Positions 8,063-16,908 of a DNA stretch of 41,863 nucleotides are shown here, in pieces. Every line of letters begins with the position of its first letter. The first letter of the stretch is position 1. The DNA comes from Alloalcanivorax mobilis (GTDB taxonomy: Bacteria; Pseudomonadota; Gammaproteobacteria; Pseudomonadales; Alcanivoracaceae). The stretch covers positions 1 through 41,863 of the forward strand of contig NZ_NMQZ01000035.1 of the NCBI RefSeq assembly GCF_002864685.1, read 5' to 3'. The notes under the pieces are model-generated. The model was not told the DNA's origin and searched no databases. It saw only the letters and a program-made list of their open reading frames with translations. The translations under genes were made by a program, and so were the position numbers.

Positions 8063-8635
8063 ATGAAAGTTTCCACGACACTGACGGTATTTTACTGTCT
8101 GGCCACCTTTTTCCTGGCCGTTACCGGCGCCTGGCTGCTGTTCGCGCCGCAGTCCTTCATCGTGCTGCTGCACGGCGGCGACCACCTGGTGATCTCCCCT
8201 CTGCTCAGCCAGCAAACCGCCCTGGGCCTGCTGCTGGCGGCGGCGGTGAACCTGGTCTGCCTGGTGGGTGGCCCGAGCCGCCTGCCCCTGCATGCGGCGG
8301 TGCTGATTTACCTGGCTGGCCTGGTGGCCAGCCACGGCGCCCCGGCTTTTGGCGGCGGCGCCTGGCTGTGGATTCCAGTGGCACTGTATCTTCTGCCGCT
8401 GTTGCCGTGGCGGCGCCTGGGCCGCGATCAACGCCGCCAGGGCGAGGTGAAGTGGTTCAACCCCAATAAGGGCTTCGGGTTTATCCTCGCCGACAACGGC
8501 GAGGAAATCTTCGTGCACTTCAAGGCGGTGCGCAATGGCGGCCGCCGCAGCCTGCGCACCGGCAGCCGGGTGCGCTTTACCACGCGCATGTCCGAACGTG
8601 GCGAGCAGGCGGACCAGGTGTACATCGAACAGTGA
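8063..8635 (+). CDS. Membrane protein with C-terminal cold-shock domain
   Basis: The 190-residue protein has four hydrophobic segments in residues 1-115 (about 7-30, 48-72, 74-92 and 98-112), then a basic linker (RRLGRDQRRQ), then a cold-shock domain from about 126. That domain has the nucleic-acid-binding motifs GEVKWFNPNKGFGFI (RNP1) and EEIFVHFKAV (RNP2). Cold-shock domains bind single-stranded RNA or DNA, so this architecture places one at the cytoplasmic face of the membrane. Tethered RNA binding is an inference. It is divergent from the FemAB-like gene and 58 nt upstream of a co-directional symporter. Confidence 0.85.
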   Translation: MKVSTTLTVFYCLATFFLAVTGAWLLFAPQSFIVLLHGGDHLVISPLLSQQTALGLLLAAAVNLVCLVGGPSRLPLHAAVLIYLAGLVASHGAPAFGGGAWLWIPVALYLLPLLPWRRLGRDQRRQGEVKWFNPNKGFGFILADNGEEIFVHFKAVRNGGRRSLRTGSRVRFTTRMSERGEQADQVYIEQ

Positions 8636-8693
8636 TGATCCACCGCCATTGTTATGCCGGCTGTTATACTGGCGCGGCCCGGGCGGGCCGGCC

Positions 8694-10229
8694 ATGACGC
8701 TCTCGGTGCTCGATTGGGCGGTGCTGCTGGCCTACCTGCTGGCGGTGTTGCTGATCGGCGTTTATTTCGCGCGCCGCAACACCAGTACCGAGGAGTACTT
8801 CGTTGGCGGGCGCCGTTTCAAAGGCTGGGTAATCGGTCTTTCCCTGGTCGGCACCTCAATCAGCTCGATCACCTTTCTCGCCTACCCGGCGGACGCCTTC
8901 AAGACCGCCTGGCTGCGCTATTTGCCCAATCTGGCCCTGCCGGTGGCGCTGGTTTTGGCGGCGTTCGTGTTTTTGCCGTTTTTCCGACGCGGCAACATGA
9001 CCAGCGCCTATGAATTTCTGGAGCTGCGCTTCGGACCCAGCGTGCGCGTGTACGGCGCGCTGGCGTTCATCATCGCGCAGTTGGTGCGGCTGGCGATGAT
9101 TCTTTGGCTGTTGTCGTTGCTGGTGCAACAGCTGCTGCCGGTATCGCCCACCGTGGCGATTGTCGCCGCCGGCCTGTTCGTCGGCGTGTACACCGTGATC
9201 GGCGGCATCGACGCGGTGATCTGGACCGACGTGCTGCAAACGGTGGTGCTGCTGATGGGCGGCATACTGTGTGTGTGGGTGGTGGTGGATGCCCTGCCCG
9301 GTGGCCTCACGCAGGTGTTCCAGGAAGCGGGCGCGGCGGGCAAGTTCGCCCTGGCGGAGTGGCAAGACGGGCAGCCGCGACCGGTCAATTGGGGGTTCTC
9401 GCTGTCGGAAAAGACCGCCACCATGATGCTGCTGATCGGCCTGACCAACTGGCTCACCGAATACTCCAGCAATCAAAACACGGTGCAGCGCTACTGCGCC
9501 TCGCGCTCCACCCGGGAAGCACGACGCGGGCTGTGGGTGTACCTGTTCACCGCCCTGCCGACCTGGGCCTTTTATATGCTGCTCGGCACGGCCCTGTGGG
9601 TGTTCTTCCAGCATCACCAGGACCAGATGGCCCAGGCGGTGCTGGCCGGCGAGGCGCGCGCGGAAACCATCATGCCGTGGTTCATTACCCGCTACCTGCC
9701 CTCTGGCATCGCCGGCCTGGTGGTCGCCGCGGCGCTGGCGGCGGCGATGAGCTCGCTGGATTCCAGCATCAATTCGGTGAGCACCGTATCGGTGGTGGAT
9801 CTGTACCGGCGCCATCTGCGCCCTGGCGCCAGCGATCAACATTACCTGCGGGTGGCGAAGAGCATCGCCAGCGGCGTGACGGTGGCGATGATTCTGGGCG
9901 CCCTGTGGCTCAACGGCGCCAGCACCAGCACGCTGCAGGATACCTCCACCATTCTGGTGTCGCTGTTGGGCGGTGGCATGCTGGGGTTGTACCTGCTCGG
10001 TTTCTTCAGCCACCAGGGCAACGCCCGCGCCGCCTGGTGCGGCATTCTCGCCACGCTGGTGTTCACCGGCTGGACGGTGCTGGGCAGCAACGGCCTGCTG
10101 CCCACGGCGCTGAGCGCACCCTTCGATCTCTACTACACCGGTTTGATCGGCAACCTGATTATGCTGTTGGTGGGCTATGGCGCCGCGCGGCTATGGCAGA
10201 GCGCCCGCCGGACGGCGCCGGCGAGCTGA
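8694..10229 (+). CDS. Sodium:solute symporter (SSS/SLC5 family)
   Basis: A 511-residue permease with about 13 TM segments and SSS-family signatures: EEYFVGGRRFKGWVIGLSL near residue 30, SISSITFLAYPADAF, the central TVIGGIDAVIWTDVLQ, and the sodium-site region AALAAAMSSLDSSINSVSTV near 345-365. The substrate cannot be read from the sequence. The SGLT-like core and the tryptophan-rich loop after LTEYSSNQNTVQRY recall sugar, sialic acid or inositol transporters. The ATG at 8694 begins the first TM; a TATACT -10-like hexamer lies at 8665-8670. The gene ends 25 nt from a convergent gene, across a perfect palindrome. Confidence 0.9.
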   Translation: MTLSVLDWAVLLAYLLAVLLIGVYFARRNTSTEEYFVGGRRFKGWVIGLSLVGTSISSITFLAYPADAFKTAWLRYLPNLALPVALVLAAFVFLPFFRRGNMTSAYEFLELRFGPSVRVYGALAFIIAQLVRLAMILWLLSLLVQQLLPVSPTVAIVAAGLFVGVYTVIGGIDAVIWTDVLQTVVLLMGGILCVWVVVDALPGGLTQVFQEAGAAGKFALAEWQDGQPRPVNWGFSLSEKTATMMLLIGLTNWLTEYSSNQNTVQRYCASRSTREARRGLWVYLFTALPTWAFYMLLGTALWVFFQHHQDQMAQAVLAGEARAETIMPWFITRYLPSGIAGLVVAAALAAAMSSLDSSINSVSTVSVVDLYRRHLRPGASDQHYLRVAKSIASGVTVAMILGALWLNGASTSTLQDTSTILVSLLGGGMLGLYLLGFFSHQGNARAAWCGILATLVFTGWTVLGSNGLLPTALSAPFDLYYTGLIGNLIMLLVGYGAARLWQSARRTAPAS

Positions 10230-10233
10230 TCGA

Positions 10234-10249
10234 AAGGGTCGCGACCCTT
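10234..10249. terminator. Perfect 16-bp palindrome between convergent genes
   Basis: AAGGGTCGCGACCCTT is a perfect palindrome in the 25-nt gap between the symporter stop and the stop of the convergent membrane gene. It could form a hairpin in either transcript and fits a bidirectional terminator. There is no long U-tract. Confidence 0.5.
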
Positions 10250-10254
10250 CCGAA

Positions 10255-10902
10255 CTACCCTTCCGAGGCGGTGGCGACCGGTACCGGTTTGGCACCGTTG
10301 ACTGCCGGCACCGCTTGCCCGGCCAGCCGTTCAGCGCGATTCTCACGCACCCGCAGCAAGCGGTCGCGGATCAGCCAGCCGGACGCCCAACTGACCAGCC
10401 AGGGGTCGATCAGGTAGTCCCAGAGGTTGTCCGATTGCAGCAGATTGAAACGGAACGCCACCTGCGCCGCGACCAGCAGCAGACAACTGGCGTACGCCCG
10501 GCTCAGCCAGGCGAACAGACCCACCAGCAGCAGAATGCCGCTGAGCAGAGTGTCACCGAAGCCAAGGGCGTAAGGATCGGCGTAGCTGGAACCCAGGCTC
10601 ATCGGGTAGAACCACAGCGCCAGCACCACCAGGGTCAGACAGGCGGCGCGCAACTCGCGCACCGGCAGGGAGTAATGGCCGGTCAGCCGGTGCTGGATCG
10701 CCACCAGCGCCAGCAACCCGGTGGTGATACTGAAATCACTGAGGTAACTGAGCACCCAGCCGGATAAGCCCCAGGGGAACGGCAGCAGCGACACCAACAG
10801 GGTGACGCCCGCGACCAGCGCCCGCCAGGGCGCGGCCAGCCAGGTGGTAATGCGCAGCGCCATCGCCGTCAGCACCAGGGCGCAAATCAGTTCCGAGATC
10901 AT
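10255..10902 (-). CDS. Integral membrane protein of unknown function
   Basis: I do not recognise this 215-residue protein. It has about six TM segments in residues 1-190 and a short Arg-rich C-terminal tail (RDRLLRVRENRAERL). Polar loop motifs include FYPMSLGSSYADPYALGFGD and NLLQSDNLWDYLIDP. Its ATG overlaps the stop of the upstream sialidase-like gene (ATGA, 10899-10902), so the two are probably cotranslated and may act together. A transport or lipid-linked glycan step is possible, but no motif proves it. Confidence 0.7.
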   Translation of the reverse strand: MISELICALVLTAMALRITTWLAAPWRALVAGVTLLVSLLPFPWGLSGWVLSYLSDFSITTGLLALVAIQHRLTGHYSLPVRELRAACLTLVVLALWFYPMSLGSSYADPYALGFGDTLLSGILLLVGLFAWLSRAYASCLLLVAAQVAFRFNLLQSDNLWDYLIDPWLVSWASGWLIRDRLLRVRENRAERLAGQAVPAVNGAKPVPVATASEG

Positions 10903-12176
10903 CCCCTCTCCCCCTCTTCAGGCGCGGTCGCTGGCAACCATGCATGGCGAATGGCGCTTTTGTTCCAGGTATAGAGTATGTGGATGTCCCCGTTTCGCGC
11001 CTGGATCACGTAAGGGTAATCGTACTGGAACTCACAACCGGCCGGGTGGCATTTATTGTGCTCCACCCGGCGCTGAAACACAGCGGTGTGCTGATCGCCG
11101 CGAGTCTGCTCCAGTTCCTGCTTGATCATGGTCATGAACAAACGCTCATCCACGTTGCCGGCGCGCCAGCGGTGGCGATCATGAAAAGAGTAACGGGTGG
11201 TCCAGGTGGCGCCGCTGTCCAGCGTTTCTTTAAGGCACAGGTCATCGCGTTCTTTGCTGTTGCAGTTGGCCACCAATAGCCAATGATCCGGCGCCAGCGC
11301 CACGCCCCCCACCGCCGCGCTCGGGTTGACCAGATTGCCGCCGGCCAGCGGCGTCCAGTCCTCACCGCCATTGCGGGTATCGCTGCGGTAGATCATGCCC
11401 GGGTGGTCTTCGCTTTCATTGCGCAGATAGGCAGTGGCCCGGCGTGGCGAATCAACCAGGATCAGCGGCTGGATCGCCTTGCGGCCATGGCCGATGCGTT
11501 CCTTGTCGATAATATGGTTGTGCTTGTCGAGACGCAGCAGCTCACCGAACTTGCCAACCATCTCATGGTAGACCGGCAACCCCACGGTGCCGTCCGCGTA
11601 ACGGATCGGCGGTGTTTTCACCAGGGTGCTGATGTTCATAAAGGGCGAAGTGGTGAGCGCCTCGTCAAAGTCCCAACTGCGCCCCAGGTCGTCGGACTCC
11701 AGCACCACCAGGCGGCTCGCCGCCCAGCCACCGAAACTCACCGCCACCACGAACAATCGCATGCGCCCGTCCGCGTCCAGCACTGGTACCGCGTTGCCAA
11801 GCTTGCGCACGTAGCGGCCCCACTGGCGGCTGAGCTGCTCACGGCTGAGCACGCTGGCTTCTTCGCTCCACTGGCCGCTGGCCGGGTCGAACAGGGCCGA
11901 ATGAATGTCCACATCCGGCGCCCCTTCCCGGGAGCCGGCGAACCAGAATGCGCGAATACGCCCATCCGGCAGCTCGACCATGGAGGCGGCATGCACCAGC
12001 GCGGTACTGCCGTCGGAGGCAAAACGCATTTGCCACTGGTCGCCAATAGCATCGTGGGCCGGCACATAGTCCGGTTGGAAAGCGGGATTATGATTGCGAT
12101 CAGACGCCGGAACGGCGACGAAATAGCCGACCACCAGCAACGCTGCTACCGCCCAATGAAATGCTTTACGTGCCAT
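10899..12176 (-). CDS. Sialidase-fold (BNR repeat) protein, membrane-anchored
   Basis: The 425-residue protein has an N-terminal TM or signal anchor (about 8-24) and a six-bladed sialidase-like propeller. Asp-box-like motifs are SDDLGRSW (161-168), SDTRNGGEDW (265-274) and TLDSGATW (318-325). Candidate catalytic-site segments are MVELPDGRIRAFWFAGSREG, YLRNESEDHPGMIYRSD and QYDYPYVIQARNGDIHILYTW. It resembles the BNR_2/exo-alpha-sialidase family, but true sialidase activity is unproven. The ATG at 12176 was chosen because AGG lies about 8 nt upstream and the anchor follows. It is the first gene of a two-gene operon. Confidence 0.8.
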   Translation of the reverse strand: MARKAFHWAVAALLVVGYFVAVPASDRNHNPAFQPDYVPAHDAIGDQWQMRFASDGSTALVHAASMVELPDGRIRAFWFAGSREGAPDVDIHSALFDPASGQWSEEASVLSREQLSRQWGRYVRKLGNAVPVLDADGRMRLFVVAVSFGGWAASRLVVLESDDLGRSWDFDEALTTSPFMNISTLVKTPPIRYADGTVGLPVYHEMVGKFGELLRLDKHNHIIDKERIGHGRKAIQPLILVDSPRRATAYLRNESEDHPGMIYRSDTRNGGEDWTPLAGGNLVNPSAAVGGVALAPDHWLLVANCNSKERDDLCLKETLDSGATWTTRYSFHDRHRWRAGNVDERLFMTMIKQELEQTRGDQHTAVFQRRVEHNKCHPAGCEFQYDYPYVIQARNGDIHILYTWNKSAIRHAWLPATAPEEGERG

Positions 12177-12433
12177 CAGAACCTGGCGAATTGTTATTGA
12201 GAAGAAGAATTGGTACCGAAGTCTAGCATTGCGTTCGGCCATACACCATGCGGCGAGGTGCACCCCCAAGCCGCATCATTCCGTCATTCGGGCCGTTCGA
12301 CACGCGTCCTCCGCCCAGCGGACGCGATTAGCGGATCAGCGGCGCCCCACATCGGCGCCGCGGCCCGTCACCCGTGGCATACTAAGGAACCTCTGAACAA
12401 TTCCTTGATGGTTCTGGCTCCGACAACATCAAT

Positions 12434-13156
12434 ATGCAAATAACAATATATGGCGCATTCGCTCTGCTGGTGATGCTGCTGGCCGGCAGCGCCGAGGCGG
12501 CCTCGCGGCCAGGCTGGGAGCTCATCAGTGAACGCAACGACATCCGTGTCTACGTGCACGCCAACGCCGACTCCCGGTTGAAAACCTTCCGCGGCGTGAC
12601 CCGCTTCAAACTGGCCGATGAGTACGCCATGGTCGCGTTGCTCAATGACTATGATAGCTATCCGGATTGGCTGCATTTCGTCGACAGCGCCCGGGAGTTA
12701 AGCCGGGCCGGCCCACGATTGCGAAACATGCGCTTTACCACCCTGTTGCCCTGGCCACTGGCGGACCGCGAAGCGGTGCTGGAAAGCCGTGTCTCCCAGA
12801 GCGTCACCGACGCTGGCGGCAGCACCGTCACGGTAACGCTGAGCAACCGACCGGACCGGCTGCCGCCCAACCAGGATTACATCCGCTTTCCGGCTCTCGA
12901 CGGCACCTTGCTGTTTGTGCGCGTCCCCGGTGATCAGGTGGAGGTAACCTATCAGCTGACCCTGGACGCCGGCGGATACATTCCCGCCTGGCTGGTCAAC
13001 GTGCTGCTGCGCGACGCCCCCTATTTCACCCTGGAACGCCTGCGCCGCGTGGTGCATCGCCCGGAATACCAGGGCCACTATTATCCCTACCTGGACCTCA
13101 ACGGCCCCGGCCGCCCAGAAGAGATTGAACCCCGCCCCCCGAACACTGAAAACTGA
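12434..13156 (+). CDS. Exported START-domain protein
   Basis: The 240-residue protein has a signal peptide (about 1-22, cleavage near AEA) followed by a START/SRPBCC lipid-binding domain. Conserved features are the opening WELISERNDIRVYVH, LLNDYDSYPDWLHFVDSARELS, TLLPWPLADREAVLESRV and the long C-terminal helix region VNVLLRDAPYFTLERLRRVV. START domains carry lipids or other hydrophobic ligands; here probably in the periplasm. The last six codons, including the TGA, are made of the CACTGAA/AACTGAA heptamer array of locus D. The C-terminal tail (RPPNTEN) may thus have been remade by the repeat. Confidence 0.85.
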   Translation: MQITIYGAFALLVMLLAGSAEAASRPGWELISERNDIRVYVHANADSRLKTFRGVTRFKLADEYAMVALLNDYDSYPDWLHFVDSARELSRAGPRLRNMRFTTLLPWPLADREAVLESRVSQSVTDAGGSTVTVTLSNRPDRLPPNQDYIRFPALDGTLLFVRVPGDQVEVTYQLTLDAGGYIPAWLVNVLLRDAPYFTLERLRRVVHRPEYQGHYYPYLDLNGPGRPEEIEPRPPNTEN

Positions 13157-13171
13157 AAACTGAAAACTGAA
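13144..13171. repeat. 7-bp tandem array (locus D)
   Basis: Four heptamers: CACTGAA then AACTGAA x3, followed by a partial CACT. The array contains the stop codon of the START-domain gene (TGA at 13154-13156). The same two unit variants recur at locus E (29427-29468). No inverted arm is visible nearby. Confidence 0.85.
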
Positions 13172-13260
13172 CACTCCGTCCCCCCAGCCCCCTGCAATTG
13201 GCCCCTTTGGAATTGTCATAGCCGCTACACTGCCGCGACGCATTAAACAGGACGGCAGCC

Positions 13261-14097
13261 ATGAAAAACTTCAATGATAAAGTCGCGGTGATCACCGGCG
13301 CTGGTTCCGGCATCGGCCGGGCCCTGGCCCAGCAACTGGCCGCGCAGGGTGCCCGCCTGGCGCTCAGCGACATCAACGAAACGGGGCTTAACGAGACCGC
13401 CAGCCTGCTTGGTCTGGATGAAGACCGGCTGATCACCCGGGTTTTCGACGTCGCCAGCCGCGACGCGGTGTATCAGTTCGCCGAACAGGTGGCGCGGCAC
13501 TTCGGTGCCGTGCATCTGGTGTTCAACAACGCCGGGGTGGCGCTCGGCGCCAGCGTTGAAGACATGAGCTACGAGGACTTTGAGTGGCTGATGGGCATCA
13601 ACTTCTGGGGCGTGGTGTACGGCACCAAGGCGTTCCTGCCCCACCTGCGGGCCGCCGGGGAAGGCCATATCGTCAACGTTTCCAGCGTGTTCGGCCTGAT
13701 CGGCGTGCCCACCCAGTCGGCCTACAATGCCGCCAAATTCGCGGTGCGCGGCTTCACCGAGTCGTTCCGCCAGGAGCTGGAACTGGACGGCGGCAACGTC
13801 TCTTGCACCAGTGTCCACCCCGGTGGCATCAAGACCAACATCGCCCGCAACGCGCGGATGGGCAGCGGCACGGAGAAAATCACCGGCAGTGACCCGGACA
13901 AAGCCCGCCGCGACTTCGAGAAAATGTTCCGCACCACGCCGGAAGAAGCCGCGCGCACCATTCTCAAAGGGGTTCGTGGTAACAAGCGCCGGGTGCTGAT
14001 AGGCTCCGACGCCATGGCCATCGATGGCATGCAGCGGCTATTGCCCACCGTCTACCAACGCCTGATGGTCGCCGGACAGAGACGGATGCGCCGCTGA
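13261..14097 (+). CDS. Short-chain dehydrogenase/reductase
   Basis: A 278-residue classical SDR, an NAD(P)-dependent oxidoreductase. The Rossmann motif TGAGSGIG is at 12-19, NNAG at 89-92, N114 in the helix, S141/S142 in NVSS, and the catalytic pair Y155 and K159 in YNAAK. D37 at the end of the second strand suggests NAD preference, but this is weak evidence. The substrate is unknown. The C-terminal KRRVLIGSDAMAIDGMQRLLP is typical of SDRs acting on lipids or in hydrocarbon-degrading genomes. A TACACT -10-like hexamer lies about 35 nt upstream. Confidence 0.9.
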   Translation: MKNFNDKVAVITGAGSGIGRALAQQLAAQGARLALSDINETGLNETASLLGLDEDRLITRVFDVASRDAVYQFAEQVARHFGAVHLVFNNAGVALGASVEDMSYEDFEWLMGINFWGVVYGTKAFLPHLRAAGEGHIVNVSSVFGLIGVPTQSAYNAAKFAVRGFTESFRQELELDGGNVSCTSVHPGGIKTNIARNARMGSGTEKITGSDPDKARRDFEKMFRTTPEEAARTILKGVRGNKRRVLIGSDAMAIDGMQRLLPTVYQRLMVAGQRRMRR

Positions 14098-14245
14098 AGC
14101 GGCCAAACGCCCCTGTCTCGGGCACCCTTTCCGATCGCCGCGGTCTCAGCCCAGAAGCGAGACGTGGCTCCATCGGCGCGTCCGCCCCGGGGCGCGAGAG
14201 CGTCCACGGGTTTATTTCCGTGAAGCAGTGGCAAAGGCTGACCCC

Positions 14246-14827
14246 ATGACCGCATCCTTTTCCCAGGCCGCCGAAAGCAACAAGGGGCCGATCGCCGAAG
14301 TGCTGGCCCACTACCTGCGCGCCGGCGATCTGCTGGAGTTCGGCGCCGGCACCGGCCAGCACGCGGTATGGCTGGCGCAACGTTTCCCCTCGGTGCGCTG
14401 GCGACCCGGCGAACAACCGGAAAATCTGCCCGGGCTGCAGCATCGTCTGGACAGCAGCCCGGCGGACAATCTGCAGGCCGCGATCATCCTGCGCGCCGAG
14501 GGGCATTGGCCCGAGCAGCAGTACGACTACATCTACACCGCCAACACTTTCCATATTATGGCCAAGCCCCTGGTGCGCCGCTGTATCCGGCAAATGGCCG
14601 CGCATCTGCGCCCCGATGGCCGGGTGTTCGTCTACGGCCCGTTCAACCAGGCCGGCAACTACACCAGCGACAGCAACCGCCGTTTTGATTTGCATCTTAA
14701 ACAGCGGGATCTGGCCATGGGGCTGCGCGATCAGGAGTGGGTGGTGGCTGAATTCACCGGCCATCGCCTGGGCTTACTGGCCACCCACGAGATGCCCGCC
14801 AATAACCGTCTGCTGGTGTTCGGCTGA
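14246..14827 (+). CDS. DUF938 SAM-dependent methyltransferase-like protein
   Basis: A 193-residue protein of the DUF938 family. The SAM-binding motif I is LLEFGAGTGQHAVWLA (about 31-46). Downstream come YDYIYTANTFHIM, DGRVFVYGPFNQAGNYTSDSN and the C-terminal MPANNRLLVF, all family hallmarks. The substrate is not known. The ATG at 14246 is preferred over an upstream GTG at 14228 because residues after it match the usual family opening (FSQAAESNKGPI). It follows the SDR by 148 nt and may have its own promoter. Confidence 0.85.
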   Translation: MTASFSQAAESNKGPIAEVLAHYLRAGDLLEFGAGTGQHAVWLAQRFPSVRWRPGEQPENLPGLQHRLDSSPADNLQAAIILRAEGHWPEQQYDYIYTANTFHIMAKPLVRRCIRQMAAHLRPDGRVFVYGPFNQAGNYTSDSNRRFDLHLKQRDLAMGLRDQEWVVAEFTGHRLGLLATHEMPANNRLLVFG

Positions 14828-14954
14828 ACAGGACTGGCGTCCGGCGCGACGGACGCGCAGACTGAAGCCCCGGAACGCCACCGTGACCCGGGTTCCGCGC
14901 GCGGCATAAACAGCAAAGCGTTGAGCGGTCTCCGACCCGCCGGCGCGCTTGCGC

Positions 14955-14960
14955 TACAAT
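14955..14960 (+). promoter_or_regulatory. -10-like hexamer upstream of rhlB
   Basis: TACAAT lies within GCGCTACAATAG, the same GC-TACAAT/TATAAT context seen upstream of surf1 and miaB in this window. The -35 region at 17 bp is weak. It would give an rhlB leader of about 110 nt. Confidence 0.35.
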
Positions 14961-15079
14961 AGCCCGCGACCGGCCACCACGACGGCATTATCCTCTGACA
15001 CCGCTGGCCGCTTTTTATACACTGGGTGCCCGACACCGTGCGCCACGCTTTTGCAGCCGACCCCAGACTGAGCGAATCG

Positions 15080-16312
15080 ATGCCCAACGACACCAACAGC
15101 GAATGGACCCTGGAGCAGTTTCAGGTGCCCGAGAAAGAGGGCGAGACCCGCTTTCACGATTTCGATCTGGAGCCCGCCCTGATGCGCGGCATTGCCGACG
15201 CCGGCTTCCAGTACTGCACGCCGATCCAGGCCCAGGTTCTGGAAAAAACCCTGGCCGGGGCCGACGCCATCGGTCGGGCCCAGACCGGCACCGGCAAGAC
15301 CGCCGCCTTTCTGATCACCATGATCAACGACCTGCTGCGCAATCCGATTCAGGTGCCCCGTTACGCCGGTGAGCCGCGGGCGTTGATCGTCGCGCCGACG
15401 CGGGAGCTGGCCATGCAGATCGAGAAAGACGCACGGCAATTGGCCGGCCACACCGATCTGCAGGTAATGAGCGTGGTCGGCGGCATGAACTTCAATAGGC
15501 AGCAGGAGCGCCTTCAGACCCGGCTGATCGACATCCTGGTAGCCACTCCGGGCCGCCTGCTGGATTTCGCCAAGCGCCGCGACCTGTGGCTGGACCGGGT
15601 GGAATCCCTGGTGCTCGACGAAGCGGACCGGATGCTCGACATGGGCTTTATTCCGGACGTGAAGCGCATCGTGCGGATGACGCCGCACAACCGCTACCGC
15701 CAGACCCAGCTGTTCTCGGCCACCTTTAACGACGACGTGATGACGCTGTCGCACCGCTGGACCGAAGAAGCCGCCGTGGTGGAGATCGAACCCACCCGGG
15801 TGACCACCGAAACCGTGGATCAGAAAGTCTATATCACCGCCACCGATGAAAAGTTCAACCTGCTCTACAACCTGATTCAGGGCGAGAGCATGGAAAAGGT
15901 GATCGTGTTCGCCAACCGCCGCGACATCACCCGGCGCCTTAACGACCGGCTGGCGAAGAAGGGGCTGCGGGTCTCCCTGATTTCCGGCGACGTGCCGCAG
16001 AACCAACGCCTCAAGACCCTGGAGCGGTTCCGCGCCGGCGATCTGCAGATACTGATCGCCACCGACGTCGCCGGCCGGGGCATCCATATCGAAGGGGTGT
16101 CGCACGTGATTAACTACAATCTGCCGGAGGACCCGGAAGATTACGTGCACCGGATCGGCCGTACCGGCCGGGCCGGGGCCAGCGGTGTTTCGATCAGCTT
16201 CGCCTGCGAGGACGATGCCTTCCTGCTGCCGCAGTTGGAAGAAGCGATCGGCATGAAACTGACCTGCGAATACCCGGACCAGGCGCTGGTCGCCGACAGC
16301 CGGCCGATCTGA
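15080..16312 (+). CDS. rhlB: DEAD-box ATP-dependent RNA helicase, RhlB-like
   Basis: RhlB unwinds structured RNA for the RNase E degradosome. The 410-residue protein has the full motif set: Q motif TPIQAQ, Walker [21 protein letters not shown] at 180-183, [19 protein letters not shown] and [10 protein letters not shown]. Its N-terminal block ([26 protein letters not shown]) and ending ([11 protein letters not shown]) resemble gammaproteobacterial RhlB. The start is uncertain: ATG at 15080 is preferred, but a GTG at 15026 would add 18 residues. glpE follows after 9 nt, so they probably form an operon. Confidence 0.9.
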   Translation: MPNDTNSEWTLEQFQVPEKEGETRFHDFDLEPALMRGIADAGFQYCTPIQAQVLEKTLAGADAIGRAQTGTGKTAAFLITMINDLLRNPIQVPRYAGEPRALIVAPTRELAMQIEKDARQLAGHTDLQVMSVVGGMNFNRQQERLQTRLIDILVATPGRLLDFAKRRDLWLDRVESLVLDEADRMLDMGFIPDVKRIVRMTPHNRYRQTQLFSATFNDDVMTLSHRWTEEAAVVEIEPTRVTTETVDQKVYITATDEKFNLLYNLIQGESMEKVIVFANRRDITRRLNDRLAKKGLRVSLISGDVPQNQRLKTLERFRAGDLQILIATDVAGRGIHIEGVSHVINYNLPEDPEDYVHRIGRTGRAGASGVSISFACEDDAFLLPQLEEAIGMKLTCEYPDQALVADSRPI

Positions 16313-16321
16313 GAACAGACC

Positions 16322-16645
16322 ATGGCAGAATGCATTTCCCCGCCACAGGGGCTGGAAATACTGCAACGGGGCGAGGCCCTGTTCGTTGACGTACGCGACC
16401 CCGCCAGCCACGACGAGGCCAGGGTTGCCGGCGCCCGGCCGCTGACCCAGGACAACCTGGATGATTTCCTCGCCAGCACTCGTCGCGATCAGCCGTTGGT
16501 GGTGTATTGCTACCACGGCCACTCCAGCCAATCCGCCAGCGACTATCTGGCCGCCCAGGGTTTCACCGCCGTGGTCAGCCTGGATGGCGGCTTCGAGCAC
16601 TGGCGCCAGGCCTATCCCGACCAGGTCGACAGCACACCGCTGTAA
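16322..16645 (+). CDS. glpE: Thiosulfate sulfurtransferase GlpE (single-domain rhodanese)
   Basis: GlpE moves sulfane sulfur from thiosulfate to thiol acceptors such as thioredoxin. The 107-residue protein is the usual length for the family. It has LFVDVRDPASHDEARVAGA near the start and the active-site loop CYHGHSS (63-69) with catalytic C63. The ending VVSLDGGFEHWRQAYP is typical of rhodaneses. It lies 9 nt after rhlB and is followed by a strong hairpin. The rhlB link is positional; I infer no shared function. Confidence 0.92.
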   Translation: MAECISPPQGLEILQRGEALFVDVRDPASHDEARVAGARPLTQDNLDDFLASTRRDQPLVVYCYHGHSSQSASDYLAAQGFTAVVSLDGGFEHWRQAYPDQVDSTPL

Positions 16646-16653
16646 CGCCGATG

Positions 16654-16691
16654 GGGCGCATCAACCCTCCCTCCACTACCCTGATGCGCCC
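16654..16691 (+). terminator. Hairpin ending the rhlB-glpE unit
   Basis: GGGCGCATCA (16654-16663) pairs perfectly with TGATGCGCCC (16682-16691) around an 18-nt loop. It begins 8 nt after the glpE stop. No U-run follows, but stem length and position support termination. Confidence 0.5.
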
Positions 16692-16908
16692 GCCCTCATG
16701 CCCGGACCGATTAGCGCCAGCGCCGCCGCTCCGCGTCGCCACTGCGTCATGATCCGCTCCTTTTTTCATCCAAGATAAGCGCGCCCGAGATAACCTTTTC
16801 AACGCGGCGACGTTCCAGCGCTTTTGCCCTGGATCCATAAACTGGGCACTCTTTGTTCCCCGCGTCGTTCCGCGCATCCCCCTGACCCGACACGAGGCAC
16901 CACTTTCC

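Noticed and set aside
12384-12406. AAGGAA...TTCCTT inverted repeat with AGGAACCTCTGAAC, like an insertion-sequence end
   Set aside because: There is no transposase, no second terminal repeat and no target duplication nearby. It could equally be part of the START-gene promoter region.
13964-14764. Long minus-strand open frame opposite the SDR and DUF938 genes
   Set aside because: It lies antisense to two well-recognised genes, has a low-complexity His/Gln/Arg-rich translation and no motif. It is a GC-rich shadow frame.
14954-16600. Long minus-strand frame opposite rhlB and glpE
   Set aside because: rhlB and glpE have complete motif sets on the plus strand. The antisense product has no recognisable domain.
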